From contig VAFL01000005.1 of NCBI GenBank assembly GCA_005768755.1, forward strand, positions 215,766-279,765: a stretch of DNA of 64,000 nucleotides, written 5' to 3'. The position numbers and the translations under genes were made by a program. Positions 1 to 8,321 of this stretch are shown piece after piece; position 1 is the stretch's first letter, and every line of letters begins with the position of its first letter. Under the pieces are notes generated by a model. The model was not told the DNA's origin, ran no database searches, and saw only the letters and a program-made list of their open reading frames with translations. The stretch is from Paracoccus denitrificans (lineage in GTDB: Bacteria; Pseudomonadota; Alphaproteobacteria; Rhodobacterales; Rhodobacteraceae).

Positions 1-199
1 TCGCGGTTTCGGCGGCGATGTCGGCAGCGGCGACATCCACCTCCATATGCAGGGCGCGCGTGATGCCAAGTGACGCCGCTTCAGGGACGTAGTCGTCCAG
101 GCTCCAGTTGCGCTCCAACGCACCGGCGCCTTCGATCCAAGGATAGCTGATTAGGCTGCGGTCCACGAGATGCAGATGGGTGTCCAGGATTGCGGTCAT
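1..199 (-). CDS. Amidohydrolase (L-fuconolactonase-like), N-terminal part
   Basis: The N-terminus only is present; the gene runs off the left edge. The protein begins MTAILDTHLHLVD, the metal-binding HxH motif of amidohydrolase family 2 (TIM-barrel lactonases such as L-fucono-1,5-lactonase and 4-sulfomuconolactonase). The following SYPWIEGAGALERNW segment fits the 'YPW' lactonase group. The family hydrolyses sugar lactones in the cytoplasm. Beside fuconate dehydratase, a keto-deoxy-fuconate-type SDR and an FAH hydrolase, the likely substrate is L-fuconolactone; that is inference from context. It is transcribed away from the ABC operon, downstream of the IclR gene on the same strand (30 bp gap), so the two are probably co-transcribed. 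Confidence 0.75.
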   Translation of the reverse strand, partial: MTAILDTHLHLVDRSLISYPWIEGAGALERNWSLDDYVPEAASLGITRALHMEVDVAAADIAAETA

Positions 200-229
200 G
201 TCACGTTCCTTTCGCATGGGGCTTGCGGG

Positions 230-1003
230 TCAGGCAGCATCCTCGCGCATCCCGGCCATTTCAGACAGTTTCTGGCAGGTCGCCAGCAGCAGATGCGTGC
301 AGTCCGACATGTCGGGCGCATCGGCGCTGTTGACCAGCGGAATATAGGGGATGGTCAGCGCGGCAATGGCATCGCCATCCCCGGCAAGGATGGGGGCCGA
401 CAGGTTGAACACCCCCGCTGTCTGCGCCGACGGCATGCTTTCGAACCCCTGTTCACGGATCCGGTTGAAGCGTTCGGAAAGGCTTGCCGGAATGGATCTG
501 CCGACGTCGACCCGGTTTTCGGTGATCATCATCTCGCGCCGCTCGGGCGTGTTGAAAGCCAGCAGGATATGGCCCGACCCGGTATCGAAAAGGCTGATAT
601 GCGAACCGACGCGCACGCTGATGCCCCAGTAATCCGGCGCTTCCTGCTGCGCGATCACGACGACCTGCCCGCGATCGAAGACCGCAAGATGCACCGCCTG
701 CCGGGCTTTTTCGGCCAGTTCGCGCATCAAGGGCGTGGCATAGCTGACCAGCCGGCGGGTCGGTGCATGCAATTGCGCCAGTCCGAACATCTTCAGTGTC
801 AGCGCAAAGCGGTCACCATCGATTCGCGTCACATAACCGCGCTTTTGCAGGCGGTCGAGCATCCGGTAAAGCTCATTCGGCGTGCGCCCAAGGCTTTTGG
901 CGATCTCTGCCTGGGTAAGCCCGCCGTCGATTTCGGCCAGCAATTCCAGCATGTCCAACCCCTTGTCGAGCGCGGGGGCGCGATAGCGATCATCGTCTGA
1001 CAT
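230..1003 (-). CDS. IclR-family transcriptional regulator
   Basis: A 257-residue protein with an N-terminal winged helix (about residues 10-60, including GGLTQAEIAKSLG and ELYRMLDRLQKRGYV) and a C-terminal IclR effector domain (RQAVHLAVFDRGQVVVIAQ, then GSGHILLAF). It is divergent from the sugar ABC operon and upstream of the lactonase gene, so it probably controls both in response to a sugar acid or lactone. The ATG at 1003 is chosen because GGAG sits five bases upstream; an adjacent ATG at 1006 would be too close to it. The open frame extends to 1255, but that part covers the intergenic region and lacks family similarity. Confidence 0.88.
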   Translation of the reverse strand: MSDDDRYRAPALDKGLDMLELLAEIDGGLTQAEIAKSLGRTPNELYRMLDRLQKRGYVTRIDGDRFALTLKMFGLAQLHAPTRRLVSYATPLMRELAEKARQAVHLAVFDRGQVVVIAQQEAPDYWGISVRVGSHISLFDTGSGHILLAFNTPERREMMITENRVDVGRSIPASLSERFNRIREQGFESMPSAQTAGVFNLSAPILAGDGDAIAALTIPYIPLVNSADAPDMSDCTHLLLATCQKLSEMAGMREDAA

Positions 1004-1012
1004 CATTTCTCC

Positions 1013-1030
1013 ATGAATTTCGTAATTCAT
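1013..1030. promoter_or_regulatory. Perfect palindrome upstream of iclR-type gene
   Basis: ATGAATT-TCGT-AATTCAT is a perfect 7-bp inverted repeat with a 4-bp centre, ten bases upstream of the regulator start. Its size and place fit an autoregulatory operator for the IclR dimer. Binding is inferred. Confidence 0.5.
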
Positions 1031-1064
1031 ATACGGCAATAATCGTGTCTTTACTAGAAGTTCC

Positions 1065-1119
1065 TTGACATGATTGGATAATTTGCTTTGCATATAAATA
1101 GAGCACTCACAGATGCAAA
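1065..1119 (+). promoter_or_regulatory. Probable promoter/operator of the sugar ABC operon
   Basis: A consensus -35 hexamer TTGACA lies at 1065-1070, with AT-rich CATATAAA at 1091-1098 as the only -10-like stretch; the spacing is longer than ideal (20-22). A 7-bp inverted repeat TTTGCAT (1087-1093) / ATGCAAA (1113-1119) overlaps the -10 area and could bind the divergent IclR protein. The downstream gene starts at 1158. Confidence 0.4.
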
Positions 1120-1157
1120 TGTAACTTGCCGAAACCGCGTGCTCAAGGGAGGAAACA

Positions 1158-2471
1158 ATGAAACTCTTGAAAACGACCATGTGGGCTTTTGGCACCGCTT
1201 CGCTTGTGGGCGCAGCGAGCGCGCAGGAACTGCCCGGCAAATTCGATGGGGTCACCGTTCAGGCCAAGCTGATCGGCGGCCAGCAATACGAGGCGCTGTA
1301 TGCGCGCATCGCCGAATGGGAGGCGGCGACCGGCGCCAAGGTCGAGGTGGTGTCGAAGAAGAACCATTTCGAACTGGACCGCGAAATCAAATCCGACATC
1401 GCGACCGGACAGCTTGGCTGGTGTGTCGGTTCGAACCATTCATCATTCGCGCCCCAATATCCCGGCATCTATGCCGATCTGCGCAGTTTGCTGCCGGAAG
1501 ATGCCCTGGCGGATTTCGTCCCCGCAACGCTGGAGGCAGCGACGCTGGAAGACAAGCTGGTCATGCTGCCGCGCGCGCAGTTTGACGTCTCGGCGGTTTA
1601 TTATCAGAAATCGCTTTACGAAGACGAAGCCAACAAGACCGCGTTCCAGGAAGAATACGGCTACGAACTGGCCCCGCCCGATACCTGGGACCAGCTGGCA
1701 GACCAGGCCAAGTTCTTTGCCAATCCGCCCGATTTCTACGGCACCCAATATGCCGGCAAGGAAGAGGCGATTGCCGGGCGTTTCTATGAAATGCTGATGT
1801 CGAATGGCGGCGAGTTCCTGGACGCCGAGGGCCGGCCTGCCTTCAATTCCGAAGCAGGCGCCACAACGCTGCAATGGTTCGTGGATCTGTATGATGCCGG
1901 CGCGGTTCCAAGCGGCGTGCCCAACTATCTGTGGGACGATCTGGGGCAGGGCTTTGCATCCGGCACCGTCGCCATCGACCACGACTGGCCGGGCTGGATG
2001 GGCTTCTTCAACGACCCGGAATCCAGCAAGGTCGCCGGCAATGTCGGTGTGGTGCCGCCGCCCAAGGGTTCGTCGGGCGCGCGCAGCGGCTGGTCGGGAT
2101 TCCACGGCTTTTCGGTGACCGAGGATTGCAGCACGCCAGAAGCCGCCGCATCGCTTGTCTGGTTCCTGACCAACGAGGACAGCCAGAAGCTGGAAAGCGC
2201 CGCAGGTCCGCTGCCGACGCGCAACGCGGTGTGGGACTTTGTCATCGCCGAAGCGCAGGACGATCCTTACCGGGCCGAGGCGCTTGCCGCCTTCCAGACC
2301 GCATCCGAAGGCGCCTATCCGGTGCCGAGATCGCCCAGCTGGATCGAGATGACGAACGCGATCTATCCCGAATTGCAGGCTGCGATCCTTGGCGACAAAT
2401 CCGTGCAGGACGCACTGGATGACGCCGTCGAAGAGGCAACGCTGGTCCTTGAGGACGCGGGCGAGTTGTAA
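1158..2471 (+). CDS. Sugar ABC transporter substrate-binding protein (family 1)
   Basis: A 437-residue periplasmic binding protein with a Sec signal peptide (MKLLKTTMWAFGTASLVGAASA, cleavage about residue 23). The family-1 solute-binding fold is supported by ARIAEWEAATGAKVEVV near residue 50, the GTVAIDHDWPGWMGFF region, and the C-terminal SLVWFLTNEDSQKL segment. It is the first gene of the importer, followed by two permeases and an ATPase, and starts after a GGAGG-like site. Catabolic genes for a 6-deoxy sugar follow, so L-fucose, L-rhamnose or an oligosaccharide of these is the likely ligand. This is inference; the family alone does not give the sugar. Confidence 0.88.
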   Translation: MKLLKTTMWAFGTASLVGAASAQELPGKFDGVTVQAKLIGGQQYEALYARIAEWEAATGAKVEVVSKKNHFELDREIKSDIATGQLGWCVGSNHSSFAPQYPGIYADLRSLLPEDALADFVPATLEAATLEDKLVMLPRAQFDVSAVYYQKSLYEDEANKTAFQEEYGYELAPPDTWDQLADQAKFFANPPDFYGTQYAGKEEAIAGRFYEMLMSNGGEFLDAEGRPAFNSEAGATTLQWFVDLYDAGAVPSGVPNYLWDDLGQGFASGTVAIDHDWPGWMGFFNDPESSKVAGNVGVVPPPKGSSGARSGWSGFHGFSVTEDCSTPEAAASLVWFLTNEDSQKLESAAGPLPTRNAVWDFVIAEAQDDPYRAEALAAFQTASEGAYPVPRSPSWIEMTNAIYPELQAAILGDKSVQDALDDAVEEATLVLEDAGEL

Positions 2472-2477
2472 GGGCTT

Positions 2478-2499
2478 CGGGGGGCCTGACCGCCCCCCG
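2478..2499 (+). terminator. Intra-operon stem-loop after the binding-protein gene
   Basis: A perfect 8-bp stem CGGGGGGC/GCCCCCCG with a 6-nt loop lies seven bases after the binding-protein stop and before the permease. No T-run follows. Such hairpins commonly protect the binding-protein mRNA or attenuate readthrough, so more binding protein than permease is made. Confidence 0.6.
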
Positions 2500-2524
2500 A
2501 TCCTTCCCAATCTGGTTGAGGCGT

Positions 2525-3421
2525 ATGAAACCCTGGCGAGTTCCTCCGCATATCCTGTTGCTGCTGCCGGCGATGCTGGTTCTGGCGGCGGTGGTGATCC
2601 TGCCGCTGATCCTGTCGCTGTGGTCCAGCATGACGCCGTTCCGCCTGACCCGGCCGGATTCGATCTATGACTTCATCGGCCTGCGGAATTATTCGCGCCT
2701 GCTCAGCGACGGGGATTTCTGGTCGGCCTTCGGGCGGACGGTGCTGCTTCTGACCATCGCGCTGAATCTGGAAATGCTGTTCGGTCTGGGCCTTGCGTTG
2801 CTGATCGAACGCGCCAGCCGGGGGCAGCGCGTCCTGCGCACCCTGCTGATGTTTCCGATGATGTTTTCGCCGGTGCTGGTCGGGTTTCAGTTCAAGTTCA
2901 TGTTCAACGACAATGTCGGTCTGGTGAATAACGCCCTTCAATCCTTGGGGCTGACCGATCAGGCGATCCCCTGGCTGATCGACCAGAACCTTGCGATGTT
3001 TTCGATCATCGTGGCCGAGGTCTGGTCCTCGACTTCGGTTTTCGCAATCTTCATCCTGGCCGGGCTGATGGCGATGCCCCGCGATCCGCTGGAGGCCGCG
3101 CGCGTCGATGGCTGCACACCCTGGCAGACGTTCCGCTATGTCACCTGGCCCTTCCTGATGCCCTTTGCCTTCATTGCCATGACGATCCGTTCGCTGGACG
3201 TGGCACGGGCCTATGACATCATCAAGATCATGACCGATGGCGGCCCGGCTGGCCGGACCGAAGTCCTGTGGACGCTGATCGCGCGCACCGGCTATGCCGA
3301 CAGTCGCATGGGCATGGCCAATGCGATGGCCTATATCGCGATCCTTCTGTCGATCCTGTTCACGGTCATCTTCTTCCGCAAGCTGGCTCAGTCCCGCGAA
3401 CAGATCGCGGCGGAGTGGTAG
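2525..3421 (+). CDS. Sugar ABC transporter permease (MalF-type)
   Basis: A 298-residue inner-membrane permease with six predicted helices, beginning with a hydrophobic segment at residues 8-30. The cytoplasmic EAA loop reads EAARVDGCTPWQTFRYVTWP, the contact site for the ATPase. It pairs with the next permease. The ATG at 2525 is used; an in-frame TTG at 2516 lacks a ribosome site. The stop codon lies three bases before the next start, so translation is likely coupled. Confidence 0.88.
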   Translation: MKPWRVPPHILLLLPAMLVLAAVVILPLILSLWSSMTPFRLTRPDSIYDFIGLRNYSRLLSDGDFWSAFGRTVLLLTIALNLEMLFGLGLALLIERASRGQRVLRTLLMFPMMFSPVLVGFQFKFMFNDNVGLVNNALQSLGLTDQAIPWLIDQNLAMFSIIVAEVWSSTSVFAIFILAGLMAMPRDPLEAARVDGCTPWQTFRYVTWPFLMPFAFIAMTIRSLDVARAYDIIKIMTDGGPAGRTEVLWTLIARTGYADSRMGMANAMAYIAILLSILFTVIFFRKLAQSREQIAAEW

Positions 3422-3423
3422 TC

Positions 3424-4290
3424 ATGGATGCCAACAGATCTTCCCGCATCCGCAAGCGTCTGACCCGCTGGTTGCTGAACATCGCGCTGTTTCTGGCCAT
3501 GGCGATCATCTGCCTGCCGGGCCTTTGGATCGTGCTGAACTCGCTGCGCCCGACGGTCGAGATCATGGCCAAGCCGCCTGTCTGGATCCCGCAGCAGCTG
3601 AACTTCGATGCCTATGTCGCGATGTTTTCCGGCGTCGGCGCGGGCGGCATCCCGGTGATCGACTATTTCCGCAACTCGATCATCATCGCTGTCACCTCGA
3701 CCGTCATAGCGCTGGCGATCGGGATGGCCGGGGGCTATGCCTTTGCCCGCTATCGGTTCCGGGGCAAGTCCGGCTGGTTCCTGGGCCTGATGCTGACGCG
3801 CACGGTGCCGGGCATCGCGCTGTCGTTGCCCCTGTTCTTCGTCTATGCGAAGCTGGGCATCATCGACACGCATTTCGGCCTGATCCTGGCCTATGTCGCG
3901 ATGAATGTGCCCTTCACCATCTGGCTGATCGACGGATTTTTCCGGCAGGTGCCGAAGGATCTGGCAGAAGCGGCGCAGATTGATGGCTGTACCCGTTGGC
4001 AGGCCTTCTGGGCCGTCGAGTTTCCGCTGGCCCGTCCCGGCATTGCCAGTGCCGGCATCTTTGCCTTTCTGACCGCCTGGAACGAATTCGCGCTTGCCTC
4101 GCAACTGACGCGCTCGACCAACAGCAAGACGCTGCCGGTGGGCCTTCTGGATTATACCGCAGAATTCACCATCGACTGGCGCGGCATGTGCGCGCTTGCC
4201 GTGGTGATGATCGTGCCGGCGCTGCTGCTGACCTTTGCGGTGCAGAAACACCTTGTATCCGGGCTGACCTCCGGCGCCGTGAAGGGATAG
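3424..4290 (+). CDS. Sugar ABC transporter permease (MalG-type)
   Basis: A 288-residue second permease with an N-terminal membrane helix (LLNIALFLAMAIICLPGLWIV), further helices, and an EAA loop EAAQIDGCTRWQAFWAVEFP near residue 190. The C-terminal LTFAVQKHLVSGLTSGAVKG is the typical MalG/UgpE-type ending. The start at 3424 follows the upstream stop by two bases. It forms the heterodimeric channel with the preceding product. Confidence 0.9.
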   Translation: MDANRSSRIRKRLTRWLLNIALFLAMAIICLPGLWIVLNSLRPTVEIMAKPPVWIPQQLNFDAYVAMFSGVGAGGIPVIDYFRNSIIIAVTSTVIALAIGMAGGYAFARYRFRGKSGWFLGLMLTRTVPGIALSLPLFFVYAKLGIIDTHFGLILAYVAMNVPFTIWLIDGFFRQVPKDLAEAAQIDGCTRWQAFWAVEFPLARPGIASAGIFAFLTAWNEFALASQLTRSTNSKTLPVGLLDYTAEFTIDWRGMCALAVVMIVPALLLTFAVQKHLVSGLTSGAVKG

Positions 4291-4294
4291 GAAC

Positions 4295-5389
4295 ATGGCT
4301 GACCTGACACTTTCCAGCCTCGACAAGAAATACGGTGCCTTCCATGCCGTGAAGGGCATCGACCTTGCTGTCGAGGATGGCGAATTCGTGGCGCTTGTCG
4401 GGCCCTCGGGCTGCGGCAAATCCACGACCCTGCGCATGATCGCGGGGCTCGAGGACATCTCGGGCGGGGATATCCGGATCGGCGAAAGACTGGTCAACGA
4501 CCTGGCGCCACGGCAGCGCAATATCTCGATGGTGTTCCAGTCCTATGCGCTTTACCCGCATATGACCGTGCGCGAAAACATGGGCTTCACCCTGAAGATC
4601 GCCAAGCGCCCGCAGGCCGAGATCGACGCCGCCGTCGCCGAGGCCGCCCGCGCCCTGGAGATCGAGCCGTTGCTGGACCGTCGTCCGGCGCAGCTGTCGG
4701 GCGGTCAGCGTCAGCGTGTGGCCATGGGCCGGGCCATCGTGCGCAGCCCGGACGTCTTCCTGTTCGACGAGCCGCTGTCGAACCTGGACGCCAAGCTGCG
4801 CGGCCAGATGCGGACCGAGATCAAGCGACTTCATGCCCGGCTTGGCGCGACCGTCGTCTATGTGACCCATGACCAGGTCGAGGCGATGACGCTGGCAGAC
4901 CGCATCGTCATCATGCGCGACGGCAATATTGAACAGGCCGGCACCCCTGACGAGGTGTTCAACCGCCCGGCGACCCGTTTCGTCGCCGGATTCATCGGCT
5001 CACCCCCCATGAATATGGCCGATGCCACGTTTCAGGATGGCCAATTGCGCTTTGCCGATGGCGCTACGCTGCCATTGCCCGAGACATTCAAGGGCCGCGT
5101 CGTCGAAGGCCAGCAGGTCACCTTCGGTCTGCGCCCCGACGATGTCTATCCGACCGGCCACGGCCTGCATACCGGAACCGAGGTTGAAACGCGCCCGCTG
5201 GAAGTCGCGCTGACCGAACCGCTTGGCAATGAAACGCTGCTGTTCCTGCAATTTGCCGGCACCGAATGGACCAGCCGCATGCTGAACCCGCGCCCACTGC
5301 GCCGGGGCGAGGTGGTCGAATTCCAGTTCGATCTGTCGCGCGCGCATCTGTTCGATGCCGAAACCGGCTGCAGCCTGAGGGATAAGTGA
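4295..5389 (+). CDS. Sugar ABC transporter ATPase (MalK/UgpC type)
   Basis: A 364-residue ATPase with Walker A GPSGCGKST (about residue 38), Q-loop MVFQSYALYPH, signature LSGGQRQR, Walker B VFLFDEPLSNLD and switch His in VYVTHDQVEAMTLADR. A C-terminal TOBE/MalK regulatory domain follows (about residues 235-364). It energises uptake by the two preceding permeases. Its TGA overlaps the ATG of the next gene, which places the first catabolic enzyme in the same transcript. Confidence 0.92.
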   Translation: MADLTLSSLDKKYGAFHAVKGIDLAVEDGEFVALVGPSGCGKSTTLRMIAGLEDISGGDIRIGERLVNDLAPRQRNISMVFQSYALYPHMTVRENMGFTLKIAKRPQAEIDAAVAEAARALEIEPLLDRRPAQLSGGQRQRVAMGRAIVRSPDVFLFDEPLSNLDAKLRGQMRTEIKRLHARLGATVVYVTHDQVEAMTLADRIVIMRDGNIEQAGTPDEVFNRPATRFVAGFIGSPPMNMADATFQDGQLRFADGATLPLPETFKGRVVEGQQVTFGLRPDDVYPTGHGLHTGTEVETRPLEVALTEPLGNETLLFLQFAGTEWTSRMLNPRPLRRGEVVEFQFDLSRAHLFDAETGCSLRDK

Positions 5390-6507
5390 TGGCAAGGATC
5401 GAACGAATTGATCTTGCCATGGTCGATCTTGCGCCCAAGGTCGAACGCCGCGACGCAATTCAAAGCTTTGTCAGCCAGGAAACCCCGCTGGTCACCATCA
5501 CCGACAGCGACGGCGCGCGGGGCATGGGCTATTCCTATACGATCGGCACGGGCGGGTCTTCGGTCATGCGGCTGCTGGCTGATCACCTTTGCCCGCATCT
5601 GATCGGGCGCGAGGCGTCCGAGGTCGAGGCGATCTGGCACGAGTTGGAATTCCTGACCCATGCGACGACCATCGGTGCGATCACCTCAATCGCGCTGGCG
5701 GCCATTGATACCGCGCTGTGGGATCTGCGCTGTCGCAAGGCTGGCCTGCCCCTGTGGCGTATGGCTGGTGGGGCGCGGAATTCTGCGCCTTGCTACACGA
5801 CGGAAGGCGGCTGGCTGCATCTGCCGGTCGAGGCGATAGTCGATGATGCGCTGAACGCGAAGGCGCAGGGGTTCACCGGATCAAAGGTCAAGATCGGCCG
5901 TCCGGTCATTGCCGAGGACGTGGCGCGGATCGCGGCGCTGCGCGAGGCTGTGGGCGACGGCTATGAGATCATGACCGACGCCAATCAGGGTTTCGCCCGC
6001 GACAGCGCGCGCCGCCGGGCCGAGGCCTTGGTGCCGTTCAACCTGGCATGGATCGAAGAGCCGTTGCCCGCCGACGATATCGCCGGCCATGTCTCGCTTG
6101 CCGCGTCGACCTCGATCCCCATCGCGGTCGGGGAATCGCTTTATTCCATCCGGCATTTCGCCGAATATGCCGCCCGTGATGCCTGCGGGATCATTCAGGT
6201 CGATGCCGGTCGGATCGGCGGCATCACGCCCTGGCTGAAGGTCGCCCATATGGCCGAAGGCTTTGACATCCCGGTCTGTCCCCATTTCCTGATGGAACTG
6301 CATGTCAGCCTGGTCTGTGCAGTCCAGAACGGACGTTATGTGGAATATATCCCGCAGCTGGACGAGATCACGAACAGCGGCCTGCGGATCGAACAGGGCC
6401 GCGCGTTCGCGCCGGAAGATCCGGGGATCGGCATCGACTGGGATATGGACGCCATCGCCGCCCGCGCGATCCCCGAATTCAATCGCACCATCACGGAGGG
6501 CACATGA
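5389..6507 (+). CDS. Mandelate racemase/muconate lactonizing-type acid-sugar dehydratase
   Basis: A 372-residue enolase-superfamily enzyme. The catalytic pattern of the mandelate racemase subgroup is visible: KVK (K166, K168), metal ligands D197, E223 and E249 (DAN, EEPL, GES), the D272 partner and H299 in CPHF. Such enzymes remove water from sugar acids using Mg2+. It differs clearly from the fuconate dehydratase at 9903, so it probably handles another acid sugar or an epimer. The exact substrate cannot be read. The start is the ATG that overlaps the TGA of the ATPase gene. Confidence 0.8.
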   Translation: MARIERIDLAMVDLAPKVERRDAIQSFVSQETPLVTITDSDGARGMGYSYTIGTGGSSVMRLLADHLCPHLIGREASEVEAIWHELEFLTHATTIGAITSIALAAIDTALWDLRCRKAGLPLWRMAGGARNSAPCYTTEGGWLHLPVEAIVDDALNAKAQGFTGSKVKIGRPVIAEDVARIAALREAVGDGYEIMTDANQGFARDSARRRAEALVPFNLAWIEEPLPADDIAGHVSLAASTSIPIAVGESLYSIRHFAEYAARDACGIIQVDAGRIGGITPWLKVAHMAEGFDIPVCPHFLMELHVSLVCAVQNGRYVEYIPQLDEITNSGLRIEQGRAFAPEDPGIGIDWDMDAIAARAIPEFNRTITEGT

Positions 6508-6833
6508 TCCGCATGGGTTCCGTCATCGGCCTGAAGCCGGAAAAGATCGCCGAATACAAGGCGCTGCATGCCGACGCCTGGCCGGGCGTGCTGGCAACGA
6601 TCAGCGCATGCAATATCCGCAATTACGTCATCTATCTGCGTGAGCCGGAAAACCTGCTGTTTTCGCATTTCGAATATCACGGCGATGACTGGGCAGCCGA
6701 TCAGGCGAAGATGGCCGCCGATCCGGTGACGCAGGAATGGTGGGCGGTCTGCATGCCATGCCAGCGTCCTTTGGACAGCGCGAAGGATGGGGAGTGGTGG
6801 GCGCCTATGGAAGAGGTGTTCTTCCATGAATGA
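6504..6833 (+). CDS. L-rhamnose/L-fucose mutarotase family protein
   Basis: A 109-residue RhaM-type mutarotase, the usual family length. It has the family features KPEKIAEYKALHADAWPGVL with the active-site His, NIRNYVIYL, and the WW pair in TQEWWAVCMPCQ. These enzymes interconvert anomers of 6-deoxy sugars before oxidation or isomerisation. The gene overlaps the upstream stop by four bases. It is the strongest single clue that the imported sugar is a 6-deoxyhexose. Confidence 0.85.
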   Translation: MIRMGSVIGLKPEKIAEYKALHADAWPGVLATISACNIRNYVIYLREPENLLFSHFEYHGDDWAADQAKMAADPVTQEWWAVCMPCQRPLDSAKDGEWWAPMEEVFFHE

Positions 6834-7872
6834 CCTCTCGACCCTGCGCCAGCACTGGCCGGAACCCACGACCCGCAGACCGGTCGTGATCTTCGGTGCG
6901 GGTTCCATCGTGCGTGACGCCCATCTGCCGGCCTATGCCAAGGGCGGATACGAGATCGCCGGTATCTATGACCCCGATCGCAAGAAGGCCGCGGAACTGG
7001 GTCAGCCTGTCTTCGCGTCCATGGACGAAGCCGTCAGCGTCAAGGGTGCAGTTTTCGATCTGGCCACGCCCCCTGCTGCCCATGCCGGCATCCTTTCGGC
7101 GCTGCCCGAAGGCGCGCCGGTGTTGATCCAGAAACCGATGGGCATGGACCTTGCCGGCGCGACCCAGATCCTGACGGTCTGCCGGGACCGGAACCTGCTG
7201 GCGGCAGTCAATTTTCAGCTGCGCTTTGCCCCGATGATGGTCGCCCTGCGCGATGCCATCGAAAAGGGATGGCTGGGCGAGGTCGTCGATGTCGAGATGC
7301 ATGGCGTCATGGCCACCCCGTGGAGCCTTTGGGCCTTTCTGGACGGGCTGCCGCGGATCGAGATCACCATGCACTCGATCCATTATCTGGACAGCATCCG
7401 CATGTTGCTGGGCGATCCCCTGGGTGTTCATGCAAAATCCATGGGTCACCCCTCGCACAAGGTCGCGCAGACCCGAACCTCGGCCATTCTGGATTACGGT
7501 GACCGGGTGCGCTGCACGCTGTCGGTCAACCATGACTGGAATTTCGGCCGGCCCCATCAGGCATGCGAGATGCGCGTGGCCGGAACCGACGGGGCGGCCT
7601 TCCTGCAATTCGGCGTCAATCTGGACTACCCGAGGGGCGAACCCGACATCCTGCGGATCAAACCGAAGGGCGGCGAGTGGCAAGACGTGGCGCTGCAGGG
7701 CGCGTGGTTCCCCGACGCCTTCACCGGCCGGATGCACAATCTGCAACGCGCTGCGACGGGCGAAGACGACCTGATCGCCCCCGTCGAAGACGCCTGGAAA
7801 ACCATGGCCCTGGTCGAGGCCGCCTATGCCTCGTCCAGCCAGCCTGCCACCCCGATTGAAAGCCTGCCCTGA
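6826..7872 (+). CDS. Gfo/Idh/MocA-family oxidoreductase
   Basis: A 348-residue NAD(P)-dependent oxidoreductase with a Rossmann start RPVVIFGAGSIVRDAHLPAY and the EKP-like IQKPMG motif, followed by the alpha/beta C-terminal domain (MHSIHYLDSIRMLLG). The ATG at 6826 overlaps the mutarotase stop by eight bases. It could be the sugar-1-dehydrogenase that makes the lactone for the amidohydrolase at the left edge, or act on a C-2/C-3 hydroxyl. Both are inferences. Confidence 0.82.
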   Translation: MNDLSTLRQHWPEPTTRRPVVIFGAGSIVRDAHLPAYAKGGYEIAGIYDPDRKKAAELGQPVFASMDEAVSVKGAVFDLATPPAAHAGILSALPEGAPVLIQKPMGMDLAGATQILTVCRDRNLLAAVNFQLRFAPMMVALRDAIEKGWLGEVVDVEMHGVMATPWSLWAFLDGLPRIEITMHSIHYLDSIRMLLGDPLGVHAKSMGHPSHKVAQTRTSAILDYGDRVRCTLSVNHDWNFGRPHQACEMRVAGTDGAAFLQFGVNLDYPRGEPDILRIKPKGGEWQDVALQGAWFPDAFTGRMHNLQRAATGEDDLIAPVEDAWKTMALVEAAYASSSQPATPIESLP

Positions 7873-8321
7873 TGGAAATCACCCGTTATTTCGAAGAGAT
7901 CGAGATCGGCGAAAGCCGCACCACCTTCGGCCGCACGATCACCGAAACCGATTTCGTCGTCCATGCCGGACATACCGGCGATTTCTTCCCGCATCACATG
8001 GATGCCGTATTCATGGCAGACAGCGAATTCGGCCAGCGGATCGCCCATGGCACCATGGTCTTCGCCATCGGGATCGGGTTGACCGCGACGGTGATCAACC
8101 CGGTGGCGTTTTCCTATGGCTATGACCGGCTGCGCTTCATTCGGCCGGTCTTCATCGGCGATACCATCCGCACCCGCGTCACCGCAGACAGGAAAGAGGA
8201 CGACCCCAAGCGCCCGGGCTCTGGCCGGTTGTTCGAACGAGTCGAGGTGCTGAACCAGAACGATCAGGTCGTGCTGGCCTGTGAGCATATCTACATCGTC
8301 GAAAGGAAGGGGACGGCATGA
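7872..8321 (+). CDS. MaoC-family hot-dog dehydratase-like protein
   Basis: A 149-residue single hot-dog protein with the MaoC hydratase signature: DFVVHAGHTGDFFPHHMD (catalytic Asp/His region) and FGQRIAHGTMVFAIGIGL. Known relatives hydrate enoyl-CoA thioesters. A MaoC gene between sugar-oxidation enzymes is unusual and parallels the CoA enzymes in the neighbouring operon. It overlaps its upstream gene (TGATG) and downstream gene (ATGA), so it is a genuine operon member. Confidence 0.82.
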   Translation: MEITRYFEEIEIGESRTTFGRTITETDFVVHAGHTGDFFPHHMDAVFMADSEFGQRIAHGTMVFAIGIGLTATVINPVAFSYGYDRLRFIRPVFIGDTIRTRVTADRKEDDPKRPGSGRLFERVEVLNQNDQVVLACEHIYIVERKGTA

